A stretch of 64,000 bases of DNA from an uncultured Enterocloster sp. (GTDB taxonomy: Bacteria > Bacillota > Clostridia > Lachnospirales > Lachnospiraceae): assembly GCA_944384065.1 (NCBI GenBank), contig CALWRY010000002.1:62001-126000 (forward strand), in the 5' to 3' direction. Each line of letters starts with the position of its first letter. Within the stretch, counting starts at the first letter, position 1. Positions 41,003 through 49,091 of the stretch are shown here, in pieces. A program made the position numbers and the translations under genes. The notes beneath the pieces are model-generated. The model did no database searches. It was given only the letters and a program-made list of their open reading frames with translations, and was not told where the DNA came from.

Positions 41003-43105
41003 TTACACATTCTCTTCCTCGGAGGCATCCAGCCCTTCAAAGAGGGTGGGCGCCTCCCCGCAGCCCGCGCATCCAAATTCAATTTCCAGATCTCCCATGA
41101 AAATCTGATCCTCCTTGCCCAGGGCGCCGGGGATGATGGAAAATGTGTTGGAGATGCCGTCCTGTGCGTCCCTAAAGGGCAGCTTGGCCACGGAGGCCAG
41201 GGAAGCCACCGCTCCGTGGGTATCCCTGTGGTGCATGGGGTTGGCGCCGGGTGCAAAGGGCTGCCCGGCCTTTCTTCCGTCCGGCGTGGAGCCGGTGTTC
41301 TTTCCGTAGACCACATTGGAGGTGATGGTCAGGATGGAGGTGGTGGGGATGCCGCCCCGGTAAGTGTGGTTTCCCTTGATATAGCTCATAAAGGTGTGCA
41401 CCAGGTCCGCGGCGATCTGATCCACCCGGTCGTCATTGTTTCCATATTTGGGGAAATCCCCTTCCACAATATAGTCCACCACAATGCCCTTTTCGTTGCG
41501 CACGGTTTTCACTCTGGCATATTTGATGGCGGACAGGGAATCCGCCACCACGGAGAGCCCTGCGATGCCTGTGGCGAACCACCGGGTCACCTTCTTGTCA
41601 TGGAGAGCCATCTGCAGCCGCTCATAGCAGTAGCGGTCGTGGTTGTAGTGGATGATATTGAGGGCATTTACATAGACTTTGGCCAGCCACTGCATCATGT
41701 CCTTGTATTTGTCCATGACCTCATCGTAGTCCAGATATTCCGAGGTGATGGGACGGTACTTGGGGCCTACCTGCTTGCCGCTGATCTCGTCCACGCCGCC
41801 GTTGATGGCGTAGAGCAGGCACTTGGCCAGGTTGGCTCTTGCGCCGAAGAACTGCATCTCCTTGCCCACCCGCATGCTGGACACGCAGCAGGCGATGGCG
41901 TAGTCATCCCCGTGGGTCACACGCATGAGATCGTCGTTCTCATACTGGATGGAGGAGGTCTCGATGGAGGTCTTGGCGCAGAAGCGCTTAAAATTCTCCG
42001 GAAGCCTGGTGGACCACAGAACCGTCAGGTTGGGCTCCGGCGCGGGCCCGAGGTTCTCCAGGGTGTGGAGATAGCGGTAGGACATCTTGGTCACCATGTG
42101 GCGGCCGTCAATGCCCACGCCGCCGATGGATTCCGTAACCCAGGTGGGATCGCCGGAGAACAGGGAGTTGTACTCCGGGGTACGGGCAAATTTTACCAGG
42201 CGCAGCTTCATGATGAAGTGATCCACAAACTCCTGGATCTGCTGCTCCGTATAAGTTCCGGCCTTCAGATCCCGCTCTGCGTAAATGTCGAGGAAGGTGG
42301 AGGTGCGGCCCAGGGACATGGCGGCCCCGTTCTGCTCCTTCACAGCGGCCAGGTAACCGAAGTACGTCCACTGGATGGCCTCCCGCACGTCCTTTGCAGG
42401 CCTTGCGATATCAAAGCCGTAAATCCGTCCCAGCTCCTTTAACTCCTCCAGGGCCCGGATCTGCTCGGAGAGCTCCTCCCGCTCCCGGATTACATCGGAG
42501 TACATGATGGTGCGGGTGGTGTCCTTCTCCTCCTTCTTCTCCGCGATGAGGGCGTCCACCCCGTAGAGGGCCACCCGGCGGTAGTCGCCGATGATGCGGC
42601 CCCGGCCGTAGGCGTCGGGAAGGCCGGTAATAATGTGGCTGGAGCGGCAGGCCCGCATTTCCGGTGTGTAGGCGTCAAACACGCCCGCGTTGTGGGTCTT
42701 GCGGTGCTTGGTGAAGAACTCCACAATCTGGGGATCCACCTCGTAGCCATTGTCCTGGCAGGCCTTTACCGCCATGCGGATACCGCCGTAGGGCTGCAGG
42801 GCCCGCTTAAAGGGCTTGTCCGTCTGGAAGCCCACAATGGTTTCCTTCTCTTTATCTAAATAGCCGGGGCCGTGGGAGGTGATGGTGGAAATGATCTTTG
42901 TATCCATATCCAGAACGCCGCCGGCCTGCCGCTCTTTTTCCGACAGATCCAGCACCTGTTCCCAGAGATCCTTCGTGGCCTGGGTAGGTCCCTCCAAAAA
43001 GTCTCCGCCGCCGTCATAGGGGGTATAATTTTTCTGGATGAAGTCGCGGACATTGATCTCACGCTCCCACACCCCGCCGTTAAAGGTGTTCCATTCTGTT
43101 CTCAT
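41003..43105 (-). CDS. pflB: Pyruvate formate-lyase large subunit lacking the glycyl-radical domain
   Basis: 700 residues. It matches PflB from the N-terminus ([20 protein letters not shown]) through the catalytic pair Cys406-Cys407 ([14 protein letters not shown]) to the late block [19 protein letters not shown] and [15 protein letters not shown]. There it diverges into a short tail with [13 protein letters not shown] instead of the glycyl-radical domain, which is encoded by the next gene. With its partner it would convert pyruvate and CoA to acetyl-CoA and formate. The ATG at 43105 follows AGGAGGAACAG; a longer frame to 43189 adds an unrelated extension. Confidence 0.93.
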   Translation of the reverse strand: MRTEWNTFNGGVWEREINVRDFIQKNYTPYDGGGDFLEGPTQATKDLWEQVLDLSEKERQAGGVLDMDTKIISTITSHGPGYLDKEKETIVGFQTDKPFKRALQPYGGIRMAVKACQDNGYEVDPQIVEFFTKHRKTHNAGVFDAYTPEMRACRSSHIITGLPDAYGRGRIIGDYRRVALYGVDALIAEKKEEKDTTRTIMYSDVIREREELSEQIRALEELKELGRIYGFDIARPAKDVREAIQWTYFGYLAAVKEQNGAAMSLGRTSTFLDIYAERDLKAGTYTEQQIQEFVDHFIMKLRLVKFARTPEYNSLFSGDPTWVTESIGGVGIDGRHMVTKMSYRYLHTLENLGPAPEPNLTVLWSTRLPENFKRFCAKTSIETSSIQYENDDLMRVTHGDDYAIACCVSSMRVGKEMQFFGARANLAKCLLYAINGGVDEISGKQVGPKYRPITSEYLDYDEVMDKYKDMMQWLAKVYVNALNIIHYNHDRYCYERLQMALHDKKVTRWFATGIAGLSVVADSLSAIKYARVKTVRNEKGIVVDYIVEGDFPKYGNNDDRVDQIAADLVHTFMSYIKGNHTYRGGIPTTSILTITSNVVYGKNTGSTPDGRKAGQPFAPGANPMHHRDTHGAVASLASVAKLPFRDAQDGISNTFSIIPGALGKEDQIFMGDLEIEFGCAGCGEAPTLFEGLDASEEENV

Positions 43106-43241
43106 AGACTGTTCCTCCTGTGGATTGCGAAAAGCCCTGTGGGCTGTCTGTAAATAGTGTCTGCCGATTTCGAAAAAGTAATACCGCAACAGTTCAAACG
43201 GTTTACGTTTTTAAGTTTAGCACAGAGAGACACCCTTGGCT

Positions 43242-43255
43242 GTTGCAATTGCAAC
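43242..43255. promoter_or_regulatory. 14-bp palindrome between pflB and the DUF1858 gene
   Basis: GTTGCAATTGCAAC is a perfect palindrome in the 284-bp divergent region. A second partial dyad, GTATAC, lies near 43275. The position suits an operator acting on pfl and perhaps on the divergent gene. It is not a match I can assign to Rex, FNR or CRP. Confidence 0.5.
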
Positions 43256-43389
43256 GTTTTGTAAATTTTGAATACTGTATACAAATGGAGATGGATCGCA
43301 GGGACTTGCCAAAAAGCCTAAAAGGTATTATGATGATTAAAGCGCAGATATGTGCGAATAACAAGAGACAGCATACAGGAGGTATTGCC

Positions 43390-43590
43390 ATGAAAATTGA
43401 TAAGACGATGCTGATCGGCGAGCTGATTCAGATGGACGAGCTGATCCCCTCGATGCTCATGGGAGCCGGCATGCACTGCCTTGGCTGCCCCGCATCTCAG
43501 GGCGAGTCCCTGGAGGAAGCCTGCATGGTTCACAACATTGACTGTGACGACCTGGTTTCCAAGATGAACGAGGTTCTGGCTGACAGATAA
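43390..43590 (+). CDS. DUF1858 redox-disulfide protein
   Basis: 66 residues of the DUF1858 family (hybrid-cluster-protein-associated disulfide domain). It contains the conserved CxxC in MHCLGCPASQGESLEEAC and the usual N-terminus KIDKTMLIGELIQMDELIP. Function is unknown; family members often occur with redox or iron-sulfur enzymes. The ATG at 43390 has GGAGG 7 bp upstream. An in-frame start at 43120 would run through the pfl promoter region and is not credible. It is divergent from pflB and followed by a strong terminator, so it is monocistronic. Confidence 0.92.
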   Translation: MKIDKTMLIGELIQMDELIPSMLMGAGMHCLGCPASQGESLEEACMVHNIDCDDLVSKMNEVLADR

Positions 43591-43608
43591 GCGGCGGTAC
43601 GGTGAAAG

Positions 43609-43647
43609 ACCCCTTGGGAAAGGCAGACGCTTTTCCAGGGGTTTTTT
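43609..43647 (+). terminator. Intrinsic terminator after the DUF1858 gene
   Basis: ACCCCTTGGGAAAGGC pairs with GCTTTTCCAGGGGT with one small bulge, followed by TTTTTT. Confidence 0.85.
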
Positions 43648-43669
43648 GCGTATTAGCAAGGAAAGATAA

Positions 43670-43699
43670 TTGACAGGAGGCATCCCTCGGTAGTAATAT
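43670..43699 (+). promoter_or_regulatory. Promoter of the mannonate dehydratase gene
   Basis: TTGACA (43670-43675), 18 bp, TAATAT (43694-43699), about 35 bp upstream of the ATG at 43736. The GntR regulator encoded downstream is the likely controller, but I see no unambiguous operator. Confidence 0.55.
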
Positions 43700-43735
43700 A
43701 TTAGTATATTAAATGAGAGAAGGAGGAATTTTGCT

Positions 43736-44803
43736 ATGGATATGACACTGCGCTGGTTTGGGGAGGGAGTGGATTCTGTTTCCCTGGAACAGATCCGCCA
43801 GATTCCGGGCGTGAAGGGAGTGATTACGACCCTGTACGATATCCCGGCGGGCGAGGAGTGGCCCATGGATCGCATCCTGCAGATGAAGGAGCAGGTGGAG
43901 GCTAAGGGACTTAAGGTCCTGGGCATTGAGAGCGTGAACATCCACGACGCCATCAAGGTGGGCATCCCGGAGAGAGAGAAGTACATCGCCAACTACATCA
44001 CCACCCTGGAGCGGCTGGGACAGGCGGACATCCATGTGGTCTGCTACAATTTCATGCCGGTGTTTGACTGGACGCGCTCTGACCTGGCCAAGATGCGCCC
44101 GGATGGCTCCACCGTGCTGGCCTACGACCAGAAGGAGATTGACAAGATCGATCCGGAGAATATGTTTGCCTCTATGGGCGAGAAGTCCAACGGCTTTGAG
44201 CTGCCCGGATGGGAGCCGGAGCGCATGGCCCGGATCAAGGAGCTTTTTGCAATGTATAAGGATGTGACAGCGGACAAGCTCTTCGACAACCTGGTGTATT
44301 TCCTGAAGGCCATTCAGCCGGTATGTGAAAAGTACGATATCAGGATGGCCATTCATCCCGACGATCCCGCCTGGCCCGTGTTCGGCCTGGCCCGGATTAT
44401 CACGGGCAAGGAGCAGCTTCTGAAGCTTATGAGGGCAGTGGACGCGCCCTTCAACGGCGTGACGCTGTGCACCGGATCCCTGGGCAGCAATCCGGAGAAC
44501 GATATCCCGGATATTATTCATTCTCTCAAGGGAAGAATCCATTTCGCCCATGTGAGAAATCTCCGGTACAATGGCCCGGGAGACTTTGAGGAGGCGGCCC
44601 ACCTGTCCGCAGACGGAAGCATGGACATGTACGCGATTATGAAGGCGCTCTATGACATTGGTTTTGACGGGATCATGCGCCCGGACCACGGCAGGGCTAT
44701 CTGGGGAGAGGTTTCCATGCCCGGCTACGGCCTCTATGACAGGGCTCTGGGCGCCTGCTATCTGAACGGGCTGTGGGAGGCGATTGTCAAGGCCAACCGG
44801 TAA
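43736..44803 (+). CDS. uxuA: Mannonate dehydratase
   Basis: 355 residues, collinear with UxuA, which dehydrates D-mannonate to 2-keto-3-deoxygluconate in hexuronate catabolism. Family blocks are MTLRWFGEGVDSVSLEQIRQ, VLGIESVNIHDAIKVG, YNFMPVFDWTRSDL, MAIHPDDPAWPVFGLARI, CTGSLGSNPENDIP, FAHVRNLRY and MRPDHGRAIWGE, which include the metal-binding His and Cys residues. The ATG at 43736 follows AGAAGGAGG. It is co-transcribed with the GntR regulator 18 bp later. The other hexuronate genes (uxaC, uxaB/uxuB, kdgK, kdgA) are not in the window. Confidence 0.94.
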   Translation: MDMTLRWFGEGVDSVSLEQIRQIPGVKGVITTLYDIPAGEEWPMDRILQMKEQVEAKGLKVLGIESVNIHDAIKVGIPEREKYIANYITTLERLGQADIHVVCYNFMPVFDWTRSDLAKMRPDGSTVLAYDQKEIDKIDPENMFASMGEKSNGFELPGWEPERMARIKELFAMYKDVTADKLFDNLVYFLKAIQPVCEKYDIRMAIHPDDPAWPVFGLARIITGKEQLLKLMRAVDAPFNGVTLCTGSLGSNPENDIPDIIHSLKGRIHFAHVRNLRYNGPGDFEEAAHLSADGSMDMYAIMKALYDIGFDGIMRPDHGRAIWGEVSMPGYGLYDRALGACYLNGLWEAIVKANR

Positions 44804-44821
44804 GGAAAAGGAGGAAGCGGC

Positions 44822-45520
44822 GTGAAGATTCAGGAACGCAAATACGGGGAGACGGCCAGAGGCTACGCGTACCGGATGCTTCGGGACAACATTGTGTCCC
44901 TGGATCTGGAGCCCGGCGCCCCCTTCAACGACATGGAGTTTTCACGGCTCATCGGCGTCAGCCGGACCCCTGTCCGGGAGGCGGTGATCCAGCTCAGCGA
45001 GGAATCAAGGATTATTGAGATTTTTCCTCAGAAGGGCATGCGGATTGCGTTAATTGATGTGGAGCTTGTGGAGGAGGCGCGGTCTCTGCGCCTCCTTCTG
45101 GAAAAAGCAGTGGCGGAGCAGGCCTGCGATGCGGCGAAGCCGGAGGATTTGGCGGATCTTCGGGAAAATATAAAGCTTCAGAGCTTTTACCTGGAGGAGG
45201 GATCCCCCAAGAAGCTTCTGGAGCTTGACAATGAGATGCACCGGAAGCTTTTTGTTCTCTGCCGCAGGGAGCTGACCTATAACATGTGCCGGCGGCTGGC
45301 TGTCCACTACGACCGGATCCGGAGCCTGTCCGTCCATACCATAAAGGACAGGACCATCATAGAGGATCACAAAAAACTGATAGAGGCCATAGCGGATGGG
45401 GATAAAATAAGGGCGTCAGCGGTTATGGAAAAGCACTTAAACCGCTGGCAGCCCAATGAACAGAAGTTCCGGGAACAGTATCCCCGGTATTTTTCAGATC
45501 GGAGCGATCCGCAATTTTAG
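44822..45520 (+). CDS. GntR-family (FCD-type) regulator
   Basis: 232 residues. The winged helix (about 10-75) has the GntR pattern PFNDMEFSRLIGVSRTPVRE followed by AVIQLSEE and FPQKGMRIALI. The C-terminal all-helical FCD domain includes the metal/ligand-binding residues DNEMHRKLF, and a late HH-type pair around EDHKKLIEAI and MEKHLNRW. FadR/UxuR-type members respond to hexuronates or related acids, which fits its place directly after uxuA. GTG start at 44822 after AAGGAGG. It ends overlapping the convergent mecA gene by 4 bp. Confidence 0.9.
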   Translation: MKIQERKYGETARGYAYRMLRDNIVSLDLEPGAPFNDMEFSRLIGVSRTPVREAVIQLSEESRIIEIFPQKGMRIALIDVELVEEARSLRLLLEKAVAEQACDAAKPEDLADLRENIKLQSFYLEEGSPKKLLELDNEMHRKLFVLCRRELTYNMCRRLAVHYDRIRSLSVHTIKDRTIIEDHKKLIEAIADGDKIRASAVMEKHLNRWQPNEQKFREQYPRYFSDRSDPQF

Positions 45521-46248
45521 ATTTTAAGAAGGTTTTCCAGGGCATTTTCCGGTATCAGCACCTCGTAGTGCTCTTTGAAATACGCCTCGCTGGCCTGCTC
45601 GCCCTGGATCTTGCCCGCGTATTCCGCCAGGATATTGCAGACACGGGAAAATGCCAGATCTGTGCCGCCGGTGTGGCGCAGCACCAGATAGTACTGGCGG
45701 ACCTCCGGCTTCTTGTAGAGGGCGTTGGCGCCGGTCCATATGCCGGCCACCGCCCTGGCCGCCTCACTGGCCCTGTCAAGGCTCTCAAACCGGAAAATCC
45801 TGCAGCTCTCCGCCGGCTCTCCGGGGTCCTTTCCCTCCGGGGCTTTTACCTGGCCCGGCATACCGGGAGCGGATGCTCCGAGAAGCTCCAGGGACGCCTG
45901 GGCTCCCTCCAGAAATTCAGTGGCCAGCTGGGATGCGAGGAGCTCTGTGGGATCCTCGCCGTAGGGGGAGAACTTGGAAAAGCGGGTGTCCAGCTCCTCC
46001 GGATCCTCGACCTTGGTGATGACCAGCATGATGCTCTCTCCGGGCAGGGGGATGGCCTCCACCATCAGGGGGATATCCTCCGCCTCAAAGCCCACGTCAT
46101 TGGAGGCCTTCTGTATCATCTCGTGGAAAAGTTTCCTGGCCTTCTCGGTCCCGTAGGCAAGCTCCATCAGGTTGATGTTGCGTGCGCTCAGATCAAAGCT
46201 GGTCAGGGTACATCGGATTTGGTTCTCATTGATTCTCTCTATCTTCAT
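45517..46248 (-). CDS. mecA: Adaptor protein MecA
   Basis: 243 residues. MecA delivers substrates to the ClpC-ClpP protease. The N-terminal substrate-binding domain shows MKIERINENQIRCTLTSFDL and KARKLFHEMIQKASNDVGFE; the C-terminal ClpC-binding domain shows the FRFESLDRASEAARAV and YYLVLRHTG blocks and the late LAEYAGKI and EAYFKEHYEVLIPENALE. The two are joined by a variable acidic linker (about 100-150). Regulation of competence is known in Bacillus; in Clostridia the clients are largely unknown. It is monocistronic, convergent with the GntR gene. Confidence 0.93.
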   Translation of the reverse strand: MKIERINENQIRCTLTSFDLSARNINLMELAYGTEKARKLFHEMIQKASNDVGFEAEDIPLMVEAIPLPGESIMLVITKVEDPEELDTRFSKFSPYGEDPTELLASQLATEFLEGAQASLELLGASAPGMPGQVKAPEGKDPGEPAESCRIFRFESLDRASEAARAVAGIWTGANALYKKPEVRQYYLVLRHTGGTDLAFSRVCNILAEYAGKIQGEQASEAYFKEHYEVLIPENALENLLKI

Positions 46249-46403
46249 ACAATCACTTCCTGTCGCGCTTACTGTTCAGGACAATTACAAACTGCCACAA
46301 TTTAAATATACTACATAATGGGGGGAAATATCAAGGGAAATGTTGCCCGTTCGCGGAATGGTTATGCTGGACGGAACCGGGGGCATAGTTATTTTATCGA
46401 CTA

Positions 46404-46433
46404 TAGACATTTTGCCCGGTTTGGACGTATAAT
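46404..46433 (+). promoter_or_regulatory. Candidate promoter of the kinase operon
   Basis: TAGACA (46404-46409), 18 bp, TATAAT (46428-46433). The predicted start site falls only about 5-7 bp before the ATG at 46445, so the transcript would be nearly leaderless, or the true start codon is a little downstream, after AAAGGAGGG at 46458-46466. Confidence 0.45.
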
Positions 46434-46444
46434 TGCGGTAAGAG

Positions 46445-47872
46445 ATGGCGGGTCGGAAAGGAGGGAGTGAAAGGGACGAGATTTTATTTGGAAAGTACCG
46501 GCTGTTGGGCAGGGCCGGTTCCGGGAGGACCGGGACTGTGTGGCTGGCCGTCCATATAGGACTGGAGGAGTACCGGGCTATCAAGTGCGTTCCCAAGACC
46601 TGTGCGGATTATGAGACCTTCCGCAGGGAAGCCCTTATATTAAAGGAGCTGCGCCATCCGGGAATTCCTCTGGTTTATGATTTGGAAGAGGACGAGGCGC
46701 ATTTTTATTTGATCGAGGAGTATCTGGAGGGACATTCTCTTTACGCTCTGGTTAAGAACCGGGGCACTCTTCAGGAGGCGGAGGCGGCCCGCTATGGGGC
46801 GCAGATCTGTTCTCTTGTGGAATACATGCACTCTGCATGTGAAACTCCCATACTACATTTGGATTTACAACCTAACAACCTGATGATCTGCGGAGGGACG
46901 GTGAGGATCATTGATTTTGACCATGCGTCTATGGGCAGAGCTTTCATGGACTGCCGGAAGAGGTACGGGACAGTGGGGTGTGCAGCCCCTGAACAGTATG
47001 ATTTTGACCGTGTACTGGATCAGAGAACCGATATTTATGCCATTGGTGCAGTTCTCCGTTTTATGCTGCAGGGAACCCTGCGTTCAGAGGCAGGCACTCC
47101 CACGCCCCTGGCCGGCCCTATTGCGGATATCATCAGCAAATGTATGGAAACGGATATGGATAAGCGCTACGCAGCGGCCGGGGAAGCGGCCGAAGCGCTG
47201 CGGCGGCTTCTTGACAGGAAGGAACTGGGAACAGGCAGAAGAAAAACGCCATCTCTTACCCTGGTTTTCGCGGGGAGCCGATCCGGATCAGGGACAACAC
47301 ATCTGGCCTTTGCCTTATGCCGCTACCTGGACAGCCAGGGCTATCAGGTTCTCTATGAGGAACACAACCGGACCATGGCAGTGCGGACCATGGCAGGGCT
47401 CCTGAAGGCGCGGGGAAGTGAGAGCGGCATCTACCGCATGAAGGGCTGCTGGATGCGGCCATGGTACGGCCCGGCGGCGAGCATGGAGCCGGCGGATGGA
47501 TATGCCGTTGTCCTAAAAGATTTCGGCCTGGAATGGCAGGAGGCCGGGAAGGCTATGGCGGAGAAACCATCGCTTTTTATCGGGACGGCCGCGGCAAGCC
47601 CCTGGGAAGCCGGACAGGCCGGCCGCCTGGTGGAGGCGGTGGGAAGCAGAGAGGGAATTCTGATTTTCCGCCATGAAGCGGAGGGGCTTAAGAGAGGGCC
47701 GTGGCTGAAAAGGGCCTTGTCAGGCCGCCCGCGGGGTTTTTGCATATTCTGTTCTCCGGAATATCGGGATCCATTCCATCCGGGGCGCGGGGAAGATTTT
47801 CTGAAGGCGGTTTGGAACCGGATTGAGGAAAAGGTGCGCTCCCGGGGCGCAGAAGGGGAGGCCGGCGGATGA
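46445..47872 (+). CDS. Ser/Thr protein kinase fused to a CpaE-like P-loop domain
   Basis: 475 residues. The N-terminal Hanks-type kinase has a glycine loop (GRAGSGRTG), Lys47 (AIKCV), the catalytic loop HLDLQPNN with Asp140 and Asn145, and DFD with Asp157 in place of DFG; it ends near 260. The C-terminal half (270-475) begins with a P-loop-like FAGSRSGSGTTHLAFALC in which the Walker Lys is Thr, as in CpaE/TadZ-type deviant ATPases. There is no membrane segment or PASTA repeat, so it is not PrkC. Overlapping ATGA coupling to a second CpaE-like protein suggests they act together. Targets may be the FHA proteins of the T7SS locus 8 kb downstream; that is inference. Confidence 0.82.
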   Translation: MAGRKGGSERDEILFGKYRLLGRAGSGRTGTVWLAVHIGLEEYRAIKCVPKTCADYETFRREALILKELRHPGIPLVYDLEEDEAHFYLIEEYLEGHSLYALVKNRGTLQEAEAARYGAQICSLVEYMHSACETPILHLDLQPNNLMICGGTVRIIDFDHASMGRAFMDCRKRYGTVGCAAPEQYDFDRVLDQRTDIYAIGAVLRFMLQGTLRSEAGTPTPLAGPIADIISKCMETDMDKRYAAAGEAAEALRRLLDRKELGTGRRKTPSLTLVFAGSRSGSGTTHLAFALCRYLDSQGYQVLYEEHNRTMAVRTMAGLLKARGSESGIYRMKGCWMRPWYGPAASMEPADGYAVVLKDFGLEWQEAGKAMAEKPSLFIGTAAASPWEAGQAGRLVEAVGSREGILIFRHEAEGLKRGPWLKRALSGRPRGFCIFCSPEYRDPFHPGRGEDFLKAVWNRIEEKVRSRGAEGEAGG

Positions 47873-48453
47873 AGACAGTGCGGCTTATTGGAATTGCCGG
47901 GGTATGCCCGGGCTGCGGGACGACCCATCTGGCCATCTTGACGGCAAACTGCCTTGCGAGCTGGATGCAGCGCCGCGCGGCTCTTATTGACTGGAGCGGG
48001 CACGGGGACTTTGCCGCCATAGAAGCGCTTATGGCCTCAGGCCGGGAAAAGAACGGGAAAACGTCTGCAAGGGGATACTCCCTTCTGGACGTGGATTATT
48101 ACCGGGAAGGAACCCCGGGGATACTCGCGGCCTGTATGGAAGGCCCTTACGATGACGTTGTGATTGACTTCGGACAGCTGCAAAGCGGGATACGGGAGGA
48201 CTGGCTTCGATGCGGGACAAAAATACTGACAGCATCCCTGTCAGAATGGAAACTGGGCGTGTTCTTGGAGTTTTTGGAGAGGGAGATGCGGCCGGGCAGC
48301 GGGTGGATTTACGCGGCCGCCTTCGGCAGCGAAGACACAAGAAAAAGAATGGAAAGACGGTTCGGGATTTCCCTGAAAAGGATTCCTCTTTCAGTAGACG
48401 CGTTTTCAGTGGACAGCAGGGTGAAGGACTGGCTCGAAGGCATTTTGAAGTAG
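47869..48453 (+). CDS. CpaE/MinD-like P-loop protein
   Basis: 194 residues starting in an ATGA overlap with the kinase gene. The N-terminal strand and loop read LIGIAGVCPGCGTTHLAILT (residues 6-25), the same deviant Walker A with Thr in place of the catalytic Lys seen in the kinase's C-terminal domain. Later features are ALIDWSGHGD (switch-like Asp) and DDVVIDFGQLQ (Walker B-like). It is shorter than MinD and has no amphipathic tail that I can see. The two related domains could pair. Role unknown. Confidence 0.7.
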   Translation: MKTVRLIGIAGVCPGCGTTHLAILTANCLASWMQRRAALIDWSGHGDFAAIEALMASGREKNGKTSARGYSLLDVDYYREGTPGILAACMEGPYDDVVIDFGQLQSGIREDWLRCGTKILTASLSEWKLGVFLEFLEREMRPGSGWIYAAAFGSEDTRKRMERRFGISLKRIPLSVDAFSVDSRVKDWLEGILK

Positions 48454-48541
48454 AGAAGGGCGGACGGCAGAAACTTCCGGCATCATATGTCACAGCCTTC
48501 CTTTGGCCGGAAGGGGGGAGCCGCCCGGCAGGTACCATAAG

Positions 48542-48841
48542 ATGAAGACAAATGAGTATTGTGATAGAAAAAAACTGCAGAATACTTATCTGGAAGGGCT
48601 AAAACGATATAAAAACCGGGGAGTCCGCATTCTGGTGGATGGGGAGGAGTGCCCGGAAAAGGATTGGGGGAGGATATTTGAATTAGGAGAAGACGGAGGC
48701 TTCTACATGGGAGACTATGTGGGCGCTGAACAGGGAAAGCTTGTGGAGATACGCTTTGACAAGGTGTATCTGTGCGATCCGCCCCAAAGAACGGAAAACT
48801 CACGAAAGGCTGCAGGAAGCCCGGGGCGGCGTCCCGAATGA
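48542..48841 (+). CDS. Conserved-looking small hypothetical protein
   Basis: 99 residues, mixed alpha/beta, no signal or membrane segment: GLKRYKNRGVRILVDGEECP, EKDWGRIFELGEDGGFYMGD, YVGAEQGKLVEIRFDKVYLC. I do not recognise a named family, though short proteins of this kind with a FYMGD-like motif occur near T7SS genes in related bacteria as far as I recall. It follows the CpaE-like gene by 88 bp and is the last gene before a terminator. There is no strong ribosome site in front of the ATG at 48542. The last 20 residues are basic and low complexity. Confidence 0.65.
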   Translation: MKTNEYCDRKKLQNTYLEGLKRYKNRGVRILVDGEECPEKDWGRIFELGEDGGFYMGDYVGAEQGKLVEIRFDKVYLCDPPQRTENSRKAAGSPGRRPE

Positions 48842-48940
48842 GAGCAGCTGCGCTGTATCCCGCCGTGCAGCTGCCATTATAGAGAGGGGAACCTTCTCAG
48901 CCTGAAAGCCAAAGCGAAGCGCACGGCGGGAGCAATCAAA

Positions 48941-48982
48941 GCCGTCCCAGGCATTATCCGAAAGCCCGGGACGGCCTTTTTT
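48941..48982 (+). terminator. Intrinsic terminator of the kinase operon
   Basis: GCCGTCCC (48941-48948) pairs with GGGACGGC (48968-48975), followed by CTTTTTT. Confidence 0.85.
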
Positions 48983-49091
48983 CACCCACCCCCTTGATGT
49001 CAATGGGGGTCTGTGATAAATTGTAAGTAATTGGTTACTGCTCAGACGTGCGAAGATGTGCGGCTGGGCGGCAGCGGGATTGGAGGAAGAC

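Noticed and set aside
40748..42442. Long plus-strand reading frame (564 codons) opposite pflB
   Set aside because: It is the antisense shadow of the pyruvate formate-lyase and radical-subunit genes; the peptide is His/Gly/Val-rich low complexity with no family features.
43120..43389. N-terminal extension of the DUF1858 protein
   Set aside because: It would cross the pfl promoter region; the ATG at 43390 has a ribosome site and gives the family length.
46445..47100. Kinase as PrkC-type PASTA kinase
   Set aside because: No membrane helix or PASTA repeats; the C-terminus is a CpaE-like P-loop domain.
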